64,000 nucleotides of DNA. Origin: Anaerobaca sp035448545 (lineage in GTDB: Bacteria; Planctomycetota; Phycisphaerae; Sedimentisphaerales; Anaerobacaceae). The position numbers and the translations under genes are program-made. The notes beneath the pieces are model-generated. The model ran no database searches. It was given only the letters and a program-made list of their open reading frames with translations, and was not told the origin of the DNA. Positions 59,185 to 64,000 of this stretch are shown here, one piece after another (the stretch's first letter is position 1; every line of letters starts with the position of its first letter). The DNA lies in NCBI GenBank assembly GCA_035448545.1, contig DAOTJE010000024.1:1-64000 (forward strand), in the 5' to 3' direction.

Positions 59185-61091
59185 GAACAATGAGTATCCG
59201 CAGAGTGATCTGTGTGCTGTATGTGGCCATCGCAATGTGCCACGGGGTCTGGGCTGACGCGATTGAAGTGCGTTCGCCCAGTGGTCTGATGAGCGTTACG
59301 TTCGAAGTGAAGGATTTCGAGGGGGTGTCTGCGTGCCCGGTTTACAGTGTCCGGTACACGAACAGGATCATCGTGAATGAGTCGCGGCTTGGATTGGAGA
59401 CCGACGACGGCCGGCTCGGTGACGGCGTGACTGCCACTGTTCTTTCAACGGGAAGCCACGATACGACGTGGAAGCCGGTCTATGGCGAGCGAAGCGTCAT
59501 CCGCGACAGTTACAACGATGCCGTGATTCAACTGCGGGAAACAGGGGCTCCGCACCGCATCCTGACGCTCGCGTTCCGCGCCTACGACGAGGGGGTGGCC
59601 TTCTGCTACACGATTCCAAAGCAGGCTGGGATGGATCGCATCACCGTCGCGAAAGAAGCCAGCGAGTTTCGGTTTCCAGGCGACCGTATCGCCTGGGCGA
59701 CGTACAGCGCACAGGGCAAGTATGAGCGTCTCACGCTGGGTCGGATCAAGTCGGGCTGCGAGCGGCCCCTGGTAATCCAGGAGGCCGACGACCTGTATGT
59801 CGCTGTTGCCGAGGCCCGCTGCGTCGATTACGCGCGAATGAAGCTGTCGCCGCTGATTGGTCGGGCCAACGGTCTGGTGAGTGACCTGAGCAGCCCCGTG
59901 GAAGCCGCGCTGCCGTTGACGACGCCCTGGCGTGTCGTGATGGCGGCCGACAGTCCCGGCCGGCTGCTGGAGAACAACGATATCATCCTCAACCTCAACG
60001 CGCCGTGTGCGATTGCCGACACCTCGTGGATCAAGCCGGGCAAGGTGATCCGCGAGGTCTCTCTGACCACCGCAGGAGGCAAACGCTGCGTCGATTTCGC
60101 GGTCAGGCACAATCTCCAGTACGTTGAGTACGATGCCGGCTGGTATGGCCCTGAGTATTCCGATGAATCCGATGCGACGACGGTGACGCTCGACCCGAAA
60201 CGCTCGAAGGGGCCGCTGGACCTGCAGGAGGTGATTCGCTACGCCGAAGAGCGAGGCATCGGAGTGATCGTTTACGTCAATCGCAGGGCCCTCGAACGCC
60301 AGTTGGACGAGATTCTGCCTCTCTACCGCCGGTGGGGCATCAAGGGTGTCAAATACGGTTTCGTCAACGTCGGCTCGCAGCAGTGGACGAGTTGGTTGCA
60401 CGAGGCGATTCGCAAAGCCGCCGACCAGCAGCTCATGGTGGACGTGCACGATGAGTATCGCCCGACCGGCTTCTCACGCACGTATCCGAACTTGATGACG
60501 CAGGAGGGCATCCGGGGCGACGAGGAGCGTCAGCCCAACGAGATGAGCCTGACGACGCTGTTCACGCGGATGCTGGCGGGAGCGGGCGACAACACGATCT
60601 GCTATCTCGACGGGCGGGTGGAGGAGCAATCCACACACGCCTATCAACTCGCCAAGGCCGTCTGTTTCTACAGCCCCTGGCAGTTTGTCTATTGGTACGA
60701 TCGCCCGGAGATGTTCCGCGACGAGCCGGAGTTGGAGTTCTTCGACCATTGCCCGACGGTATGGGATCAGACGAAGGTGATCGAGGGCCGGATCGGCGAG
60801 TATGCGATTATCGCCCGGCGCAGCGGTTCGAACTGGTTCATCGGTTTCATGAACAGCGGCCGAGCCCGCACATTCGATGTCCCGCTCGGCTTACTTGATC
60901 CAGGGATGAAGTACGCGGCCCACGTCTACTCTGACGAGCCGTCCGTCGCCACGCGAACGCGTGTGCGGATCGACCGATACACCCTGGACCGTGACACGTT
61001 GCTGACGATGACCGCATCGGAAAAAGGAGGTCAGGCCGTCCGGATCGTGCCGGCGACCGCCGCCGACCACCACCAGCCCTATACGAAATAG
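59181..61091 (+). CDS. secreted GH97-family glycoside hydrolase
   Basis: 636 aa from ATG 59181 (ATGA overlap with the PL11 stop; ATG 59190 is alternative). A signal peptide ends near 'GVWADA'. N-terminal beta-sandwich (30-270), TIM barrel (about 280-560: 'YVEYDAGWYGPEYSDESDATTV', 'GVKYGFVNVGSQQWTSWLHEAIRKAADQQLMVDVHDEYRPTGFSRTYPNLMTQEGIRGDE') and a C-terminal beta-sandwich ('NWFIGFMNSGRARTFDVPLGLL'). GH97 contains inverting alpha-glucosidases and retaining alpha-galactosidases; the segment KYGFV has Gly where those enzymes carry a catalytic or near-catalytic Asp, so its mechanism is open. It is last in the operon; its stop is followed within 30 bp by the zinc-ribbon remnant. Confidence 0.88.
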   Translation: MRTMSIRRVICVLYVAIAMCHGVWADAIEVRSPSGLMSVTFEVKDFEGVSACPVYSVRYTNRIIVNESRLGLETDDGRLGDGVTATVLSTGSHDTTWKPVYGERSVIRDSYNDAVIQLRETGAPHRILTLAFRAYDEGVAFCYTIPKQAGMDRITVAKEASEFRFPGDRIAWATYSAQGKYERLTLGRIKSGCERPLVIQEADDLYVAVAEARCVDYARMKLSPLIGRANGLVSDLSSPVEAALPLTTPWRVVMAADSPGRLLENNDIILNLNAPCAIADTSWIKPGKVIREVSLTTAGGKRCVDFAVRHNLQYVEYDAGWYGPEYSDESDATTVTLDPKRSKGPLDLQEVIRYAEERGIGVIVYVNRRALERQLDEILPLYRRWGIKGVKYGFVNVGSQQWTSWLHEAIRKAADQQLMVDVHDEYRPTGFSRTYPNLMTQEGIRGDEERQPNEMSLTTLFTRMLAGAGDNTICYLDGRVEEQSTHAYQLAKAVCFYSPWQFVYWYDRPEMFRDEPELEFFDHCPTVWDQTKVIEGRIGEYAIIARRSGSNWFIGFMNSGRARTFDVPLGLLDPGMKYAAHVYSDEPSVATRTRVRIDRYTLDRDTLLTMTASEKGGQAVRIVPATAADHHQPYTK

Positions 61092-61119
61092 CCGTGTGGA
61101 GGGGGTCTGAGTCACTCGG

Positions 61120-61221
61120 CACGTCGAAGGTCTTGCTCCAGGAGCCTCCGGCCGCCCGTATCTCGCCCGTTTCGCATTCCGTGCCCGAGCACTTCGGACA
61201 CGTGTAACGGATGGTCTGCAT
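61120..61221 (-). pseudogene. 5' remnant of a zinc-ribbon nucleic-acid-binding gene cut at the operon boundary
   Basis: From ATG 61221 (AGGAG about 8 nt upstream, intact) the minus strand reads 'MQTIRYTCPKCSGTECETGE' and on to KTFDV, the start of the small Zn-ribbon_13-like proteins, whose usual 70 residues end in a second CxxC pair. Here homology stops at about residue 34 (near 61120), giving only one CxxC pair, and the frame then runs into the antisense of the GH97 3' end (the shadow extends to 60847). I read this as a truncated gene; the 3' half was lost where the carbohydrate operon was joined. Confidence 0.6.
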
Positions 61222-61656
61222 GGGTTCCTCTCCTGGGAGAGTGACCAAACACCGTCTATCCGAATAGATGTTCCTCGGATTGGATGCTTGTGGGGAATGA
61301 CGAAGAAGGATGGTGGCCTTCTCGCGCCTTGTAAAGACGGGAAAACATACTATTCCGCTATGATATGAAGTGACATCAAACTTCCTCCGGAAATATTCGT
61401 AGTCCGATAAGCGTCTATCGTAACAGGAAGCGCGCAGGCGACATGTATATACAGGCAGTCTGTTGCCGGAGGGGAGGTAAAGGGCAGGTTCTTGAGCTGT
61501 CCGCAGGGGTCTGAAGAGCTGGCTGTTATACGAACAGTAAAAGGAAAGACCAGAATACACGAATCGAAATAGCGGAGTTGCCGCGTTGCGGCGACGATTT
61601 CCTTGGGTTTTCACTTTGGTTTTTGATCTTTGATTTCTGGTTCTGGGAGATGTGTT
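61222..61656. other. non-coding gap, lower GC than surroundings
   Basis: About 435 bp with no supportable gene. It contains a 5-bp hairpin (GCCGC-GTT-GCGGC near 61580), T-rich sequence (61610-61645) and the putative promoter region of the zinc-ribbon remnant. Base composition is visibly more AT-rich than neighbouring genes. Confidence 0.4.
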
Positions 61657-62007
61657 GTGTATATCGGACAAGACTCTGACGAGGCTGTAGATCGTAAGTC
61701 CTCATCGCTGCCTCCTTTCCGTTACGAGGCGGGGTATTGCCTCAACGTCAGTGACCGCGGCGGCGCGGGAGTGAAACTGGAGCTGAGCCATGATGGGGAC
61801 GTCGGGGCGGCGGTTATGCTGCCTCCCGAGACCGTCCAGGAGCTCGGCAGATGGCTGTTGCGAACCCTTGGCCAGGATGAACACGGATTTCCTGTGGAGT
61901 TGGGGGGGATTCTCGAGAGGCTCAGTAAGACGAAGAAAGCCAACTCGATCCTCCAGCGGGGCGACAAAACGCGAATCCGTGAGGCCCTCCAGGCCCTCAA
62001 GAGCTGA
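61657..62007 (+). CDS. small hypothetical cytosolic protein, 116 aa
   Basis: GTG 61657 is chosen because GGGAG lies 8 nt upstream; TTG 61630 and others are upstream without a site. The sequence ('YCLNVSDRGGAGVKLELSHDG' ... 'LPPETVQELGRWLLRTLGQ' ... 'KANSILQRGDKTRIREALQALKS') has a beta-rich N-terminal half and helices at the C-terminus, with no signal peptide or TM helix. I do not recognise a family. Coding character (third-position GC) is good. It ends 19 bp from the convergent SGNH-like gene. Confidence 0.6.
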   Translation: MYIGQDSDEAVDRKSSSLPPFRYEAGYCLNVSDRGGAGVKLELSHDGDVGAAVMLPPETVQELGRWLLRTLGQDEHGFPVELGGILERLSKTKKANSILQRGDKTRIREALQALKS

Positions 62008-62025
62008 CGGGGTCCTGGGCCGGGA

Positions 62026-63144
62026 TCACTGTCGGCGGTCAAGAACGGTGGTCTGGAAGGCAGGATCGTTCATAAGTTGTTTTGAAAGAAGCACATATCC
62101 TTCCGCCAGGGGGTGGCTGGAATCGGCGTAGAGGTCGCTCGCCAAGGGGGCTGCTACCAGGTGTGGGACGCCATTTCGGGCGAGCCACCGTTCGATCTGC
62201 GTCTTGATTGTGCCGAAGGCGGTGGCGTTTTCGGCCGTGAGCATGTGTTCGTTGAAAGGTCCCACGAGGACGAATACGCGATTTCCCCTTGCCCGCAATC
62301 GCTCGACGGCTCGCCGAAAGAAGAGCCATTGCAGGGAGCTGTCAAGGTCCACCCACGCCATATCTCGTTTCTGACTTCCGCCGCTCAGCCAGGGACCGCC
62401 CTTCTCCGCTTCGACGTTCTGCGGTTCAGGCAGCGGTCGGGCCAGTGCGGCCAGCGGATTCCCGTACGGATTCTCCAGGGTCCAGGCAGGCAGGTCCATG
62501 CCCTGGAGATAGGCGATTCGCAGGTGGCTGGTCCAGCTCAGGAAGGGGATATGGCGCTCCATTACGATGCCCAGCCGAGCCGAGAACGGAGCCTTGTAAC
62601 AGGGAATCTCGGTTGCGAATTGCGGGACCAGACGGGGGTGATTGAAGTGGAATTCCTTCGTCGTCTGCAAATCGTGCTTGGCGGAGCTCATCCACAAGGG
62701 ATTGAACTGGAGAACGACCGGCCGGCCGGAGACGGCGCGGGCGTAGTACTCGATCAGACCGCCCAGCGCGGCCGGATGCGTCCCGTCCAGGCCGAGGTTG
62801 GCGAACCGGTTCTCGCCCATCGCGTCGTTGAGGCAGTGTGAGAGCGTCTGATCAGGCCGCACGTAGTGTCCCCAGATGACAGAATCGCCGATCACCGGAA
62901 TCTTACCCTGCCGACACGCCGCCCGGCAGTGGCGCGCGTACAGCCAGTAGTCGCTGCCAAGGGCATACGGAACGCGGTAGTCCGGGCCGGGACGGAATGT
63001 CTCCACCTGTTTCCAGAGCATCGGCGCCGAGACGAACAGGGCCAGCAGGCCCAACGCTGCAACCAGCCACTGTCTCGGCGTCAGCCACACGGCGTTTGAG
63101 TTCGGCATCGCCGCATCCGCTGTGTTCTCAAGATTCTCTGTCAT
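62026..63144 (-). CDS. membrane-anchored SGNH/AlgJ-like protein, O-acylation partner
   Basis: 372 aa. One TM helix (about 26-44) leads to a periplasmic SGNH-type domain: block I 'IPVIGDSVIWGHYV' (GDS nucleophile Ser), 'RFANLGLDGTHPAALGGLIEYY', 'RPVVLQFNPLWMSS', and the C-terminal catalytic pair in 'ADSSHPLAEGYVLLSKQL' (Asp/His). Proteins of this type (AlgJ, AlgX, DltD) transfer acyl groups to exopolysaccharides after an MBOAT protein carries them across the membrane. The MBOAT gene lies 3 bp upstream, which is consistent with that role. The acceptor polymer is unknown. Confidence 0.78.
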   Translation of the reverse strand: MTENLENTADAAMPNSNAVWLTPRQWLVAALGLLALFVSAPMLWKQVETFRPGPDYRVPYALGSDYWLYARHCRAACRQGKIPVIGDSVIWGHYVRPDQTLSHCLNDAMGENRFANLGLDGTHPAALGGLIEYYARAVSGRPVVLQFNPLWMSSAKHDLQTTKEFHFNHPRLVPQFATEIPCYKAPFSARLGIVMERHIPFLSWTSHLRIAYLQGMDLPAWTLENPYGNPLAALARPLPEPQNVEAEKGGPWLSGGSQKRDMAWVDLDSSLQWLFFRRAVERLRARGNRVFVLVGPFNEHMLTAENATAFGTIKTQIERWLARNGVPHLVAAPLASDLYADSSHPLAEGYVLLSKQLMNDPAFQTTVLDRRQ

Positions 63145-63147
63145 CGT

Positions 63148-64000
63148 TCAGAACTGCATGTAGATGAAGGGTTGTTCCCCCGAAGGGGCAAACAGCGCCA
63201 GATACGCGAGCATGAGGACGACCAGTCCCATGCGAACCGCCGGGAATTCAAGAGCCCAGCGTAGCCGGGAATCGAATACGTACTGGTAGCACCATACCGC
63301 GACGATCAGGACGATCGCCAGCAGCGGGCAAAGGGGATTGTCCAGGCCCGATGTGAAGATCCGTGTCACGATCAGCCGGGCATCGCCCAGCGTCGCCGCT
63401 CGGAAGAAGACCCAGGCGAAGGTGACGATCGCGAAGACGAACGCCTGCTTGACGAAGGCCGGGACCCGGTCCCTGTAGAACGCGGTGCGCTCCAATTCTC
63501 GCGTGGCGAACCGCCCGAGGGCATGGACCGCGCCCCACAGTACGAAGGTCCAGGCCGCGCCGTGCCACAGGCCCGACAGCACCATTGTCAGAAAGATGTT
63601 GCGATAGGTATTGAAGCTACCCCTGCGGTTGCCTCCGAGCGGAATGTAGACGTAGTCCTTGAACCAGGACGAGAGGCTGATGTGCCAGCGGCTCCAGAAC
63701 TCTCCGAGGCTTGTGGCCAGATACGGATTGTTGAAATTGAGCATCAGCCGGATGCCCATCATCGCGGCGATACCGCGCGCCATGTCCGTGTACCCGCTGA
63801 AGTCGAAGTAGATCTGCCAGGCGAAGAGGAACGTCGCGAGGACCAGCGCCGGCGCCTGGAAGTCAGCCGGTGCGGCGTACACCTTATTGACGTACAGGGC
63901 CAGATAGTTGGCCAATGCGACTTTTTTGAACAGGCCCACGACGAAGAGGGACAACCCGTCGGCGAAGTCGCGCGCGGTAATCTTCGGCGTCCGGCTCAGC
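63148..64000 (-). CDS. MBOAT-family O-acyltransferase (AlgI-like), 5' end outside window
   Basis: The frame runs to the right window edge (KITARDFADGLSLFVVGLFKKV at its visible start), so the N-terminal half is missing; the internal TTG at 63954 is not its start. Visible motifs: 'GYTDMARGIAAMMGIRLMLNFNNPY', 'EFWSRWHISLSSWFKDYVYIPLGGNR' and the active-site His in 'SGLWHGAAWTFVLWGAVHAL', with about six TM helices. AlgI/PatA-type enzymes acylate alginate, cellulose or peptidoglycan. The SGNH partner gene follows after 3 bp, forming a two-gene unit. Confidence 0.9.
   Translation of the reverse strand, partial: LSRTPKITARDFADGLSLFVVGLFKKVALANYLALYVNKVYAAPADFQAPALVLATFLFAWQIYFDFSGYTDMARGIAAMMGIRLMLNFNNPYLATSLGEFWSRWHISLSSWFKDYVYIPLGGNRRGSFNTYRNIFLTMVLSGLWHGAAWTFVLWGAVHALGRFATRELERTAFYRDRVPAFVKQAFVFAIVTFAWVFFRAATLGDARLIVTRIFTSGLDNPLCPLLAIVLIVAVWCYQYVFDSRLRWALEFPAVRMGLVVLMLAYLALFAPSGEQPFIYMQF

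Overview
The window is GC-rich, densely coding chromosomal DNA from a Gram-negative bacterium. It most resembles the Planctomycetota, probably class Phycisphaerae (Sedimentisphaerales-like). The reasons are three tandem prepilin-like proteins with the FTLIELLVVIAIIA N-terminus and a big-domain C-terminal tail, an oversized RseP, a SpoIVB/S55-like protease, a divergent GlyA, an FeS-type fumarase alpha subunit, stand-alone ATP-cone next to NrdR, and secreted glycoside hydrolases without SusCD. This assignment is inferred from gene content and not from a marker search.

Layout. 1-3.8 kb: two tandem arylsulfotransferase-family beta-propeller proteins, then a deleted histidine-kinase remnant and a strong terminator. 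4.1-14.2 kb (minus strand): a signalling operon of TonB-dependent receptor, YfiR-like protein and three membrane sensor histidine kinases. The last two kinases share about 800 bp that is almost identical, and the last carries a CxxCH haem-type DUF3365 sensor domain. 14.7-15.0 kb: a small non-autonomous insertion element with terminal inverted repeats and a 9-bp target duplication, directly upstream of a dxr promoter. 15-20 kb: dxr, rseP and a glyA-like gene. 20-24 kb: ispA, miaA, a tandem ATP-cone protein and nrdR with a candidate autoregulatory promoter. 24-26.7 kb (minus): membrane protein, thymidylate synthase and a parvulin-type peptidyl-prolyl isomerase. 26.8-28.6 kb (minus): a coupled AAA ATPase plus DUF4276 (TOPRIM-like) pair, the best candidate for a poorly described defence-type system.

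28.8-34.5 kb (plus): ribE, pdxA, rsmA, then a promoter, leader hairpin and three prepilin-like genes. 34.5-39.7 kb (minus): S55 protease, a beta-propeller protein and fumarase alpha, divergent from 39.8-41.6 kb (plus) a membrane TPR-like protein and an RluD-type pseudouridine synthase. 41.7-48 kb (minus): KtrA/KtrB-type potassium uptake, recG, pcm and a TauE/SafE permease. 48.1-50.5 kb (plus): a lipoprotein and nadB. 50.5-51.4 kb (minus): DUF190 and CrcB fluoride channel. 51.5-52.0 kb: RNase P RNA. 52.4-61.1 kb (plus): a secreted polysaccharide-degradation operon (GH2 with a nested discoidin domain, GH50-like, a tiny secreted peptide, PL11 rhamnogalacturonan lyase, GH97). It ends abruptly inside the remnant of a zinc-ribbon gene. 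61.6-64 kb: a small hypothetical gene, then an AlgJ/SGNH-like protein and MBOAT O-acyltransferase that runs off the window.

Functional themes are isoprenoid synthesis (dxr, ispA), cofactor synthesis (ribE, pdxA, nadB), nucleotide-pool control (ATP-cone, NrdR, ThyA), envelope proteolysis and signalling, and pectin-side-chain degradation. No tRNA, CRISPR array, integrase or complete transposase was seen.
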